Virus record (IMG/VR): IMGVR_UViG_3300032073_000236
Location: 1 to 24,613 of that record
Source: a virus
Reading direction: 5' to 3' (one strand)
DNA: 24,613 nt
The notes below the pieces were generated by a model. It was not told where the DNA came from. It saw only the letters and a program-made list of their open reading frames with translations, and did no database searches. Position numbers and translations under genes: made by a program. Shown here piece by piece: positions 1 to 8,010 of the stretch (the stretch's first letter is position 1; the number at the start of each line of letters is the position of its first letter).

Positions 1-1029
1 ACTGCCGTGTCTAATGGTTCATATCAAACAGTAGATAGGTGGAAACTTTATAACGTAAGCGATGGTGCATATACTACAGCACAAACAGCTTTATCTTTAA
101 CTGACCAAGCAACAACTGACGGTCAAACACATGCTTTAGATATACAATGCACAACAGCTGATGGCAGTGTCGGTGCGGGTCAATATGCTTTTATTTATCA
201 TCTTGTTGAGGCACAAAACTGTCAACATTTAAAATTTGGTACAAGCTCTGCAGTTGATTTAACTTTACAGTTTTATGTAAAATCTAATTTAACTGGCACA
301 ACTTGTGGTTTTATAGCAAAAGAAGACAGCACTTATTGTCAAGCACCTTTTGAGTTTACTATCAATTCAGCAAATACATGGGAAAAGAAAGTTGTAACAA
401 TACCAGCTAACGCTGTTATACAAGCATCATCTAGTATAATCAATAATGATAACGGTGCAGGCATTGGAATTGGTTTTAACCTACTATTAGGTGGTAACTT
501 TGATAATGGAACTAATCTTACATGGGAAACGGGTGGGGCATCTTATGCAACAACTAACGTACTTAATTTTTTAAGCAGTACAGATAATGATTTTTTTATA
601 ACTGGATTACAGTTAGAAGTTGGAAATGATGCATCAGACTTTGAACATTTACCTATTGATGTAGAGTTACAAAGATGCCGAAGATACCTACAGAGAGTAG
701 AAGCATCAGGCACAGATTATGGCTCTTTTGGTTCTGGAGCAAATGCAAATACAGCAAGTTCCTTAACACAGCATTTGTTCAGTCCACCTATGAGGACTGT
801 TCCAACTTTACATACAACAGGCACAGCAGCAAATTATTCAGTATTTAACGGAAGTACAGGCTTAGATGCTTGTGCATCAATACCAGCAATAAATGGTAAT
901 GGTGGCACTAATAGTCAAATAAGATTAGAATTTATTGCTGCATCAGGAGCTTTAACAGCTGGTCAATCTACAGAAATGTTAGGTTCTGATGGAGTTGCTG
1001 CATATTTAATGTTTCATGCGGAGTTATAA
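1..1029 (+). CDS. Phage tail fibre / receptor-binding protein, 5' truncated
   Basis: The reading frame is open from the first base of the window to a TAA at 1027-1029, so the true start lies upstream; the GTG at position 7 is probably internal. The visible 342 residues are rich in Ser, Thr, Gly and Asn with alternating hydrophobics, as in beta-rich fibres. Residues about 202-232 carry LQLEVGNDASDFEHLP followed by ELQRCRRYLQR, a signature I associate with the end of a carbohydrate-binding-like domain in many phage tail fibres and appendages. The C-terminal 100 residues may be a tip or trimerisation domain. The next gene starts one base after this stop. By family resemblance it should sit on the outside of the tail and contact the host surface. 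The exact ligand cannot be read from sequence. Confidence 0.75.
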   Translation, partial: TAVSNGSYQTVDRWKLYNVSDGAYTTAQTALSLTDQATTDGQTHALDIQCTTADGSVGAGQYAFIYHLVEAQNCQHLKFGTSSAVDLTLQFYVKSNLTGTTCGFIAKEDSTYCQAPFEFTINSANTWEKKVVTIPANAVIQASSSIINNDNGAGIGIGFNLLLGGNFDNGTNLTWETGGASYATTNVLNFLSSTDNDFFITGLQLEVGNDASDFEHLPIDVELQRCRRYLQRVEASGTDYGSFGSGANANTASSLTQHLFSPPMRTVPTLHTTGTAANYSVFNGSTGLDACASIPAINGNGGTNSQIRLEFIAASGALTAGQSTEMLGSDGVAAYLMFHAEL

Positions 1030-1030
1030 T

Positions 1031-1207
1031 ATGAAAATAGAAAATGCAAAATATCACAAAGATTTAATTAGTGGAAAGAATGGTTCAATAAACTGTGTTA
1101 TAAATGGACAACATTGTTCTGTTCCCATGAATGAAGAAAACACAGAATATCAAGAAATAAAAAAACAACTTGATGCAGGAACATTAACAATAGAGGATGC
1201 AGATTAA
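1031..1207 (+). CDS. Small conserved phage protein (58 aa), tail-fibre-associated, chaperone-like
   Basis: I place the start at ATG 1031, not the in-frame ATG at 1016, because GGAG at 1020-1023 sits 7 bases before it and this start avoids overlapping the preceding fibre gene. The product is 58 residues and acidic at its C-terminus. The pattern CVINGQHCSVPMNEEN, then a Tyr-Gln-Glu-Ile run and a final DAGTLTIEDAD, resembles short proteins that follow tail fibre genes in many phages (a core of ...G....VP.d..N..y..i...l..G...), some annotated as XkdW-like or tail assembly proteins. It ends in a TAATG overlap with the next fibre gene. A role in fibre folding or assembly is inferred from position and family pattern only. 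Confidence 0.6.
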   Translation: MKIENAKYHKDLISGKNGSINCVINGQHCSVPMNEENTEYQEIKKQLDAGTLTIEDAD

Positions 1208-2286
1208 TGTCATACATAGGCAGAGGTTTACAATCAGGAGCGTTTAGACAACTCGATGACATCTCATCAGGGTTCGACGGTTCTGATACCACGCACACTA
1301 TGCAAGTTAATTCTACCAACGTAACCGTTGGTGATGTGAATCAAATACTTCTATCTCTTGGTGGTGTGATACAAAAGCCAGGCACAGACTTTACAGTATC
1401 AGCAAGTGTATTAACATTCACAACGGCACCTGCTGCCAACACAAGTTTCTTTGCCATACTACTAGGTTCAGATAATGGCGGAACGGTGACACCGACTGAC
1501 TTATCTGTTACTACAGCTAAAATAGCAGCTGACAATGTTACACCTCCAAAAACAAATTTTTTTAATACTGACCCAGGTAATGCTGCTGATCTTGGTATGC
1601 TGCACATTAAATCTGGAGACAGTGGAGCGTCAGTATCATCAACATCTGACGAATTAGTAATTGAAGGTTCTAGCGTTGGTATGAGCTTTTTAGATGCCAC
1701 AGATGGAGCAACAAGAATAGCTTTTGGTGACTCTGGAGACAATGACATAGGTAAAATTGTTTATGGACATAGCAGTAATCAAATGGAGTTTGTTACGAAT
1801 GCCGCAGCAGGACTAGTTATATCATCTTCTGGTGAAGTAACCAAGCCACTACAACCTATGGCTTCTGCAAGACCAACAAGCGCTGTGGCAAATATTACAG
1901 GAGATGGAACTCTTGCTTATCTTGGAAACTCTATTGGTGCAACAGAACGATTTGATGTAGGGGGTTGTTTTAGTAACGATGGAATGTTGTTTGTTGCTCC
2001 AATTACAGGTAAATATCTTTTATGTGGTCAATTTACGTTTTCTGGTTTAGCTAGTAATCATACAGCTTCTTATTTTGCGTTGGTCACTTCTAATCAAACT
2101 TATTACCCTCTTTATGGAGCTGAGCTTGATACCGTGAGTTATTTAGGAACTTTTGGAACTGCTTTTTCAATAATAGCAGACATGGATGCTAATGATTCTG
2201 CTCAATTAGCTGTTCAAGTGTATGGAGGTTCTAAAGTTGTTGATGCAACTACAGCCACATTTTTAACAGGAATGTTATTAGCATGA
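1207..2286 (+). CDS. Tail fibre-like protein with C1q-like C-terminal domain
   Basis: This 359-residue protein begins MSYIGRGLQSGAFRQLDDIS and continues with ILLSLGGVIQKPGTDFTV, an N-terminal module that I recognise from many marine phage fibre proteins and that probably anchors the fibre to the tail. The middle (about residues 105-230) is Ser/Thr/Asp/Gly-rich with repeats typical of a fibre shaft. The last 125 residues, from about GTLAYLGNSIG through SNDGMLFVAPITGKYLLCGQ to VDATTATFLTGMLLA, look like a C1q/TNF-like jelly roll, which trimerises and often forms a binding tip. It overlaps the previous gene by one base and ends with tandem TGA TGA. The C1q assignment is by pattern and should be checked by structure prediction. 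Confidence 0.7.
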   Translation: MSYIGRGLQSGAFRQLDDISSGFDGSDTTHTMQVNSTNVTVGDVNQILLSLGGVIQKPGTDFTVSASVLTFTTAPAANTSFFAILLGSDNGGTVTPTDLSVTTAKIAADNVTPPKTNFFNTDPGNAADLGMLHIKSGDSGASVSSTSDELVIEGSSVGMSFLDATDGATRIAFGDSGDNDIGKIVYGHSSNQMEFVTNAAAGLVISSSGEVTKPLQPMASARPTSAVANITGDGTLAYLGNSIGATERFDVGGCFSNDGMLFVAPITGKYLLCGQFTFSGLASNHTASYFALVTSNQTYYPLYGAELDTVSYLGTFGTAFSIIADMDANDSAQLAVQVYGGSKVVDATTATFLTGMLLA

Positions 2287-2302
2287 TGAAACAATCTACT
2301 TT

Positions 2303-2310
2303 AAAGGAGG
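2303..2310 (+). promoter_or_regulatory. Near-consensus Shine-Dalgarno before the 96-aa gene
   Basis: AAAGGAGG lies 5 bases before ATG 2316 in a 29-base leader. It is the strongest ribosome binding site in the window; most neighbouring genes have weak sites and rely on stop-start overlap. It implies independent, strong translation of the small gene that follows. Confidence 0.8.
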
Positions 2311-2315
2311 TATAA

Positions 2316-2606
2316 ATGGCTAATCACACAAAAACAATAACACTAACAGATCTTCAACAAAAGATACTGTCTAATGATTTATACAATGACACAGATAATG
2401 CTGGTATAGATGGTTGGATACAAGACGCTATGGATGCAAAAGTTGGCAGTTGTTGGAAACGTATGAGAAGTGAATGGGTAACTAAGTTAATGAATGATGA
2501 TTCATTTACAGATTCTATTCCATCTAACCAAGCTGACTTTGTAGCATTGGTCACGGCTCGTTCTGATTACAAAAACAGAAAAGCTAGAGACGACGCGAGT
2601 AGCTAA
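2316..2606 (+). CDS. Conserved small phage protein (96 aa), function unknown
   Basis: A 96-residue helical-looking protein with N-terminal TKTITLTDLQQKILSNDL, a central DGWIQDAMDAKVGSCWKRM and C-terminal LVTARSDYKNRKARDD. I recognise the general pattern (a leading TLTDLQ..., a WIQ.A...K...C..RM block, and an ARSDYKNRK end) as a small protein recurring among the tail genes of marine phages. It has no signal peptide or membrane segment. It is preceded by the best ribosome binding site in the window, suggesting high copy number, as for a minor structural or assembly protein. Its function is not known to me. Confidence 0.65.
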   Translation: MANHTKTITLTDLQQKILSNDLYNDTDNAGIDGWIQDAMDAKVGSCWKRMRSEWVTKLMNDDSFTDSIPSNQADFVALVTARSDYKNRKARDDASS

Positions 2607-3082
2607 TGTTCGGGTTCGCCTCTTTTTCTGACGCAGGATTCTCGTCACAGACGACGGCAGATGCTCGGATCATAGCAGGCACACAAGTCGTAACAGGAAC
2701 AGTTGCTGGCGCTACCATTCTCGGTGGTGCGATTGTCGTGGTCACTACAGCTGGATCACTGACCTCAGCAACGGGGACAACGGCACAAACAGTTATTGCT
2801 TTACCTGCTACAAATGTGATAGCAAGCAGCATTGCTGGCGTAACTCCAGAAACAAGAGTTATTGCCACAACCGCTGGATCTATGACGGCAACAGTACAGG
2901 CCATGGGTAGTGAGTATACTTTAAAACTCATAAAGATTCCTGGCACAAACCTGCTCACAGGCACAATAGGGCCACCTTCGTTGTTTACATGGGGCGATGT
3001 AGATGATAATGTGACGGGAGAAACGTGGACGGATGTAAGCACAGACGATACAGACGAAACGACAACATGGAGTAATGTATAA
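2606..3082 (+). CDS. Putative virion/tail structural protein (158 aa)
   Basis: The gene starts by TAATG overlap with its upstream neighbour and stops immediately before ATG 3083. The N-terminus (FGFASFSDAGFSSQ) and the Trp/Asp-rich C-terminus (TWGDVDDN, ETWTDVSTDD, TTTWSNV at residues about 128-158) resemble a short structural protein repeatedly found between fibre genes of marine phages. The middle is Ala/Thr/Val-rich and likely beta. It has no catalytic motif. A virion role is inferred from composition and the surrounding tail genes. Confidence 0.6.
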   Translation: MFGFASFSDAGFSSQTTADARIIAGTQVVTGTVAGATILGGAIVVVTTAGSLTSATGTTAQTVIALPATNVIASSIAGVTPETRVIATTAGSMTATVQAMGSEYTLKLIKIPGTNLLTGTIGPPSLFTWGDVDDNVTGETWTDVSTDDTDETTTWSNV

Positions 3083-3796
3083 ATGGCATCAACTTTTTCA
3101 ACGAGATTAAAGATAGAGCTGATCGGTGATGGTGAACAGGCAGGTTCTTGGGGAACTACGACCAACAATAACCTTAACCAGTCACTAGAACAATCGATCG
3201 CTGGTGTCTTGACTATTGCTACATCTGGCACAGGCACGACTACTTTAACCACAGGTAACGGGCCACAAGCACAAGCGGACAACCAAGCACGACAAGCAGC
3301 ACTAAGATTCACAAGTTCTGAAGCAACACACACAGTGCAATACCCAGCTGTTGAAAAATTATATTTACTTGTCAATGGTAGCTCTACTTGCACCTTTACA
3401 CACAGACTAGGCGCTAGTGGCAACACCACTACATTAGGTCCAAACAGAACTAAGTTTGTTGCAACGGATGGTACAAACTGGTTTGAATTACAAATAGAAC
3501 CTTCTTACATAGAAAAAACAACAACCTATACAGCTGTTGCTGGTGATAATATTTTTGCAGATACAAGTGCTGGTGCATTTACAATTACTTTGCCCTCATC
3601 TCCAACTCAAGGAGATGAAGTTTCTTTTATAGATTCTGAAGGAACGTTTGATACAAATAATTTAACAGTAGAACCGGGTAGTGAAAAAATTATGGCAAAC
3701 ACAGCGGGAGATGAAATGGTCGTTGATAGCAATAATGCGGCATTTACTTTAGTCTATCAAGACTCAGGTTTTGGATGGAGGTTTAGGGAAAAATAA
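3083..3796 (+). CDS. Tail fibre / appendage protein of the STFSTxLKIELIG type
   Basis: A 237-residue protein whose first 35 residues (MASTFSTRLKIELIG, then DGEQAGSWGTTTNNNL) form a conserved N-terminal head that I know from many marine and other phage fibre-like proteins. The rest is Thr/Ser/Gly-rich and predicted beta; the C-terminal segment (VAGDNIFADTSAGAFTITLP and DEMVVDSNNAAFTLVYQD) looks like a short beta-solenoid or sandwich tip ending in Trp-Arg-Phe. It follows the previous gene without a gap and overlaps the next by one base. It probably attaches to the tail through its N-terminus; the binding partner is unknown. Confidence 0.65.
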   Translation: MASTFSTRLKIELIGDGEQAGSWGTTTNNNLNQSLEQSIAGVLTIATSGTGTTTLTTGNGPQAQADNQARQAALRFTSSEATHTVQYPAVEKLYLLVNGSSTCTFTHRLGASGNTTTLGPNRTKFVATDGTNWFELQIEPSYIEKTTTYTAVAGDNIFADTSAGAFTITLPSSPTQGDEVSFIDSEGTFDTNNLTVEPGSEKIMANTAGDEMVVDSNNAAFTLVYQDSGFGWRFREK

Positions 3797-4836
3797 TGGC
3801 AACTTTTACATACGAATCAATAAAATACAGATTTAAAAATCCAACAGTTGATGGCAACTTAGAGTTATTGGATGATGGTGCATCACTTAAAATAGCAGCG
3901 GATGATGACTTAGTCTTAACACACTCTGGTAGTGTTGGTGATATTACATGCAGCACTGGTGCTCTTGATATTAACGCTGGCACACTTAATATAAAAGATG
4001 AAGCTAGTTCAGAGACAATGGCAAGCTTTGTATCTGATGGAGCTGTAACATTAAACCACGACAACGCAGCTCGTCTTGCAACTAGCAGTGCGGGTGTTTC
4101 TATTACAGGGACAACTACATCATCTGGCACAATAACTTCATCCGCTAATTTAGTTATTGCTGATGGTGGCACAATTGGTTCTGCATCAGATACTGATGCA
4201 ATTACAATAGCTGCAGGTGGTGCTGTTACTTTTTCTCAAACACCAGTATTTCCTGATGGCAGTTTACCATTAGCTGATTTGGATATTGATGGCGGCACCG
4301 ATATTGGTGCAGCTTTAGTTGATGCAGATTTAATGATTGTTGACGATGGTGCTGGCGGCACTAATAGAAAGTCAACTATGTCAAGAATGAAAACATATAT
4401 CTTGTCATCTGTGTATCCAGTTGGTTCTATTTTTATTAGTACCAGTTCTACGAGTCCCGCAACGTCACTTGGTTTTGGTAGTTGGTCACGTTTTGGTGAA
4501 GGTAAAATGTTAGTCAGTCAAAACAGTTCCGATAGTGATTTTGATACAGCTGAAGAAACAGGCGGAGCAAAAACTCATACGCTTAGTGAAGCGAACTTGG
4601 CAGCTCACACACACCTTACAATGAATACAGGTAATGGTTTTGGAACTAATTTAGAAAACAACACAACTGGTACAGGAACTACAAACTCAAGAGGTGGTTT
4701 GGGTAACAATGACTACATTATGCAAAGTGTTAGTTCCGCTGCAAACGCTGGTAAAACAAGTTCTACTGGATCTGGTACCGCGGTAACTCACATGAACCCG
4801 TACATTGTAACTTACATGTGGAAGAGAACTAGTTAA
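3796..4836 (+). CDS. Tail collar-type short fibre / appendage protein
   Basis: This 346-residue protein has a repetitive shaft-like N-terminal half (residues about 15-165; patterns such as LKIAADDDLVLTHSGSVGDI and repeats of GTITSSANLVIADGG type) and a distinctive C-terminal half. From about residue 205 it reads SVYPVGSIFIS, then LGFGSWSRFGEGKMLV, DTAEETGGAKTHTL, LAAHTHL and finally THMNPYIVTYMWKR. This is the classic phage tail-collar/short tail fibre receptor-binding fold, with the AHTH histidines and the MNPYI..Y.WKR end typical of the family. It overlaps its upstream neighbour by one base and is followed by a 15-base leader. Assigned to host recognition at the tail tip. Confidence 0.75.
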   Translation: MATFTYESIKYRFKNPTVDGNLELLDDGASLKIAADDDLVLTHSGSVGDITCSTGALDINAGTLNIKDEASSETMASFVSDGAVTLNHDNAARLATSSAGVSITGTTTSSGTITSSANLVIADGGTIGSASDTDAITIAAGGAVTFSQTPVFPDGSLPLADLDIDGGTDIGAALVDADLMIVDDGAGGTNRKSTMSRMKTYILSSVYPVGSIFISTSSTSPATSLGFGSWSRFGEGKMLVSQNSSDSDFDTAEETGGAKTHTLSEANLAAHTHLTMNTGNGFGTNLENNTTGTGTTNSRGGLGNNDYIMQSVSSAANAGKTSSTGSGTAVTHMNPYIVTYMWKRTS

Positions 4837-4837
4837 C

Positions 4838-4845
4838 AAAGGAGA
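4838..4845 (+). promoter_or_regulatory. Shine-Dalgarno before the 785-aa tail protein
   Basis: AAAGGAGA precedes ATG 4852 by 6 bases. It supports this start and independent initiation after a 15-base non-coding gap. Confidence 0.7.
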
Positions 4846-4851
4846 CACATT

Positions 4852-7209
4852 ATGCCTTTGGCTACAGTAAAATTTGCACCAGGTTTTGACAAACAAAGCA
4901 CCGCGTACGGTGCTGAGGGTAAATGGATTGACGGAGAAAACGTTCGTTTTCGTTATGGCCAACCAGAAAAAATTGGCGGTTGGGTAAAACTTATTGCTGC
5001 TAAATTATATGGTTCTGTCAGAGCACAGTTTGCGTGGTCATCGCTTGATGGAACGAGGTTCTTGGCTTTAGGTACAGATAAAAAATTATACATATACACA
5101 GAGGGTGCCATACATGACATCACACCTATTCGTGCAACAGAAAGCGATCTTACAAATCCGTTTGTTACAACCGATGGATCTGCAGTCGTGACCGTAACAG
5201 ATGCGGGTCATGGTGCAACAGCAGGAGATTTTGTAACATTTTCTAATGCAGATGCTGTTGGTGGACTAGATATGAATGCAGAGTTTGAAATTACATCTGT
5301 TACCAGTTCTAGTGTGTATACAGTCACACATTCAAGCAACGCTAGCTCAGGTGCCACGGGCGGTGGATCGAGCACCGTGGATGTAGAGTATCAATTAAGT
5401 GTTGGTCAAGAAGTCAACACATACGGTTATGGTTGGGGTATTGATCCATTCAATGGACTAAGCGATACAGGTAGAATTACAGACCAACTTAACGAAGCAT
5501 TAGATGCAACTGAGACAGGTGTCGATGTTGACGATGGCAGTAAGTTTGCAAACGGTGACTATATTTTAGTGGACCAAGAAATTATGAAAGTGACTGGTGT
5601 ATCGAGCAACACACTAACCGTTACTAGACAACTTACAACTAACGAAGGCACAACAACTGTATCTGCTGGTAGTCACGACGCAGCAACACATACAGATAAC
5701 ACAGCTGTTACAATTATTTTTGATGCATCAAACACAGATATTAATGCTACCAGTTGGAACGAGGCAGCATCGTCTTCTACAACAGTTCTAGATTCTAGAT
5801 ACTGGGTGTTTGAAAACTTTGGTGAGGATTTACTGGCACTGCAAAGTAATGGTAAATTATTTAAGTGGGACAAATCAGGTGGTGTTACCACACGCGCAAC
5901 TGTAGTAGATGCAAATGCACCGACGGCATCAAGACATTTAATTTTATCAACACCAGATAGACACGCTATACTTCTTGGCACAGAAACAACTATTGGTAGC
6001 ACAACAACACAAGATGATTTATTCTTACGTTTCTCATCACAAGAAGACACATCTACATGGTCACCGACAAGTACAAACACAGCAGGTTCTTTTAGAATAC
6101 AAGATGGCTCTAAAATTATTACAACACTAAGATCTCGTGGATCTATTTTAATTTGGACAGACACATCATTGCACTCACTGCAATTTATTGGACCACCTTT
6201 TATATTTGGTTTATCACAAGTGGCTTCTAACTGTGGAGCGGTATCGCCGTATGCAGCTGTAGATGTTAACGGTACAACTTTCTGGATGAGTCAACAGTCT
6301 TTCTATATGTTTGATGGTGCAGTTAGAAAGATACCGTGTTCTGTACAAGATTATGTGTTTGATGATTTTAGTATTACACAGCAACCTTTAATCTATGCTG
6401 GTTTAAATTCTGACTTTAACGAAATCACTTGGTTCTATGCAAGTGCTGACTCAAGCTTCATTGATAGAAATGTAACTTACAACTATGTCGAGGGCACGTG
6501 GTACACAAACTCACTTGATAGAACGACTTGGTTAGACTATGGTGTGTATCAAGTTCCGTATGCAACACAATACAGCGCAACTGTTGTTGGTGATACACCA
6601 ACAGTATTGGGTGCAACAGATGGCTCAAGCATTATCTATCAACACGAACAAGGCACAGACAACGACACTGAAGCTATGGAATGTTTCTTACAGTCTGGTG
6701 ACTTTGACATTGAAGATGGACAAAACATTTTATCTGTATCTCGTTTCATACCTGACTTCAAAGACCAGGAAGGTAGTGCAGAAGTATTATTAACATTTAA
6801 AGACTTTTCACAAACAACAAGCACAACAGCATTGAAAAATGCTATTACCAGTTCATCATCAACTAGTGACATCACTGTTAAAAAATCTGTAAATCTACCG
6901 TCAGAGGGCACGATACTTATTGGTACAGAATTAATTACTTATACATCAAACAACACAACGACTGGTGTATTGAGCGGCATTGCTCGTGGAGCGAGCAGCA
7001 GCACAGCAACGACACATGCATCAAACAAAAAAGTTACAAACTACACAGACGTTAGAATCAACAGATCTACAGTGACACCGACAACAACAAAGATAGACAC
7101 ACGTGGTCGAGCACGACAAGCAAACGTCGTGATCTCTAGCACAGCGGTTGGTGACAAGTGGAGATACGGCACACTAAGACTAGATGTTAAACCAGACGGA
7201 GGTAGGTAA
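4852..7209 (+). CDS. Large tail structural protein (785 aa), tail-tube/hub-like
   Basis: The first 50 residues (TVKFAPGFDKQSTAYGAEGK, then DGENVRFRYGQPEKIGGWVK) match an N-terminus conserved in large tail proteins of marine podo- and siphoviruses. Blocks in the middle resemble a beta-propeller-like or tail-nozzle fold (SSLDGTRFLALGTDKKLYIY; FIGPPFIFGLSQVASNCGAV; QSFYMFDGAVRKIPC). Two related beta modules are inserted, at about residues 213-288 and 663-730, each with a ...ILVDQEIMKVTGV / ILIGTELITYTSN core followed by TR or AR and a THxxN segment. The size, the family and the position after the fibre genes suggest a structural component to which fibres attach, possibly functionally equivalent to a tail tubular protein B; that equivalence is inference. 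Confidence 0.65.
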   Translation: MPLATVKFAPGFDKQSTAYGAEGKWIDGENVRFRYGQPEKIGGWVKLIAAKLYGSVRAQFAWSSLDGTRFLALGTDKKLYIYTEGAIHDITPIRATESDLTNPFVTTDGSAVVTVTDAGHGATAGDFVTFSNADAVGGLDMNAEFEITSVTSSSVYTVTHSSNASSGATGGGSSTVDVEYQLSVGQEVNTYGYGWGIDPFNGLSDTGRITDQLNEALDATETGVDVDDGSKFANGDYILVDQEIMKVTGVSSNTLTVTRQLTTNEGTTTVSAGSHDAATHTDNTAVTIIFDASNTDINATSWNEAASSSTTVLDSRYWVFENFGEDLLALQSNGKLFKWDKSGGVTTRATVVDANAPTASRHLILSTPDRHAILLGTETTIGSTTTQDDLFLRFSSQEDTSTWSPTSTNTAGSFRIQDGSKIITTLRSRGSILIWTDTSLHSLQFIGPPFIFGLSQVASNCGAVSPYAAVDVNGTTFWMSQQSFYMFDGAVRKIPCSVQDYVFDDFSITQQPLIYAGLNSDFNEITWFYASADSSFIDRNVTYNYVEGTWYTNSLDRTTWLDYGVYQVPYATQYSATVVGDTPTVLGATDGSSIIYQHEQGTDNDTEAMECFLQSGDFDIEDGQNILSVSRFIPDFKDQEGSAEVLLTFKDFSQTTSTTALKNAITSSSSTSDITVKKSVNLPSEGTILIGTELITYTSNNTTTGVLSGIARGASSSTATTHASNKKVTNYTDVRINRSTVTPTTTKIDTRGRARQANVVISSTAVGDKWRYGTLRLDVKPDGGR

Positions 7210-7376
7210 TGGCTAAGATAATAATAGGACGATTGCCAAGTGCAACACCAGAGTATGACAGGACACAGTTTGATACACTGATTAGAGAACTTGATCAAAT
7301 TATTACACAACTAAACTTTTCGTATGAGCAACAAGCAAAGGACGAAAACTTAGCAAGGAGCTTCTATCTTGGCTGA
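7209..7376 (+). CDS. Small conserved phage protein (55 aa)
   Basis: The ATG at 7209 overlaps the previous stop (TAATG) and the frame runs 55 codons to TGA at 7374-7376. The product begins MAKIIIGRLPSATPEYDRTQ and contains the helix FDTLIRELDQIITQLNFSYE. I recognise the D...FD.L.R.L.QI...LN..Y pattern as a very small protein commonly found in marine phage tail regions just before a beta-rich structural gene. Its last 8 bases overlap the next gene, whose ribosome binding site lies inside it. Function unknown; the family pattern, the overlaps and the downstream coupling make it a real gene despite its size. Confidence 0.65.
   Translation: MAKIIIGRLPSATPEYDRTQFDTLIRELDQIITQLNFSYEQQAKDENLARSFYLG
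7355..7360 (+). promoter_or_regulatory. Shine-Dalgarno that fixes a TTG start
   Basis: AAGGAG lies inside the 55-aa gene, 8 bases upstream of TTG 7369. This spacing is optimal and no ATG is available nearby in that frame, so the downstream protein very probably starts at TTG. Confidence 0.7.
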
Positions 7377-7731
7377 TACATTTTTATTAAAAGCAGTTGA
7401 CCTGACAACAACGAACGCCACACAGATATACAAGGTGCCAATTACCGATGATACGTCTACACCGCCTACAGCATCGACAACAGCTCTTGTAAAGTCTATA
7501 CTTGTCAGTGAGGACAGCAACAATGCAGATACAATTACAGTGACTATAACCAGAGATAATGTGTCTGGAGACCCTGTATTTAGCGTGTTTAAGGACAAAG
7601 CGGTCGGTGCAAAAGGGACCGAAGAGCTTCTGACACAGCCTTTGGTGCTACAAGAAGGCGATGAAGTTAAAGCTACCGCTGGTACTGCGAATAGATTACA
7701 TGTATTATTATCAGTATTGGAGATTACATAA
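7369..7731 (+). CDS. Putative virion structural protein (120 aa), TTG start
   Basis: A 120-residue beta-rich protein starting MADTFLLKAVDLTTTNATQI from a TTG with a well-placed Shine-Dalgarno. Its pattern (...IYKVP, ALVKSILVSED, ITVTITRDN, LVLQEGDEVKATAGTANRL, VLLSVLEIT) matches small phage structural proteins in which an N-terminal ...T.IYTVP... strand is followed by a jelly-roll-like fold; these are often annotated as tail or decoration proteins. It overlaps the upstream gene by 8 bases and the downstream gene by one. No catalytic residues are apparent. The role on the particle is inferred. Confidence 0.6.
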   Translation: MADTFLLKAVDLTTTNATQIYKVPITDDTSTPPTASTTALVKSILVSEDSNNADTITVTITRDNVSGDPVFSVFKDKAVGAKGTEELLTQPLVLQEGDEVKATAGTANRLHVLLSVLEIT

Positions 7732-7982
7732 TGGCAATGAAACTTATCAGAGAAGCTAAAAAGACAGAATATAAAGTCGAAGACGGCAAAACTTTGGTTA
7801 TTATGCAGCCAGAGATATATCAACGAATATATTGTAAAAACTGTGGAAATGAAGTAGATTCAGAAGAACAGGCAACTGGGACCTGCAACGATTGCGGCAA
7901 GCCATGGGCAGAATTTATGGCAAAAGATATAACCGTAAAAGTTATTGAAATGCCACCAATGGGGTCAGACTCAGGCGACTAG
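7731..7982 (+). CDS. Small zinc-ribbon protein (83 aa)
   Basis: The protein contains two CxxCG knuckles, C35/C38 (YCKNCGN) and C52/C55 (TCNDCGK), separated by 13 residues: a four-cysteine zinc ribbon. It is flanked by beta-like segments (TLVIMQPEIYQRI and KDITVKVIEMPP) and ends acidic. It overlaps the preceding structural gene by one base and precedes the acyltransferase-like gene by 28 bases. Zinc ribbons of this size may bind nucleic acid or stabilise a structural protein. Which applies here cannot be told; its placement among virion genes favours an assembly or minor virion role. Confidence 0.6.
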   Translation: MAMKLIREAKKTEYKVEDGKTLVIMQPEIYQRIYCKNCGNEVDSEEQATGTCNDCGKPWAEFMAKDITVKVIEMPPMGSDSGD

Positions 7983-8010
7983 ACTACAAGATTAAACTCT
8001 TGCATAAAAT

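Noticed and set aside
1016-1030. Earlier ATG for the 58-aa gene
   Set aside because: GGAG at 1020-1023 is correctly spaced for ATG 1031 and the earlier start overlaps the fibre gene.
2584-3429. 281-residue open frame on the minus strand
   Set aside because: It lies opposite two plus-strand genes with good family resemblance and one-base or abutting junctions. Its protein is a Val/Pro/Ser-rich mirror of Thr/Ala-rich coding sequence, and no promoter or ribosome binding site is seen.
5673-6164. 163-residue minus-strand open frame inside the 785-aa tail gene
   Set aside because: Fully within a convincing gene, no conserved motif, no start signal; a shadow frame.
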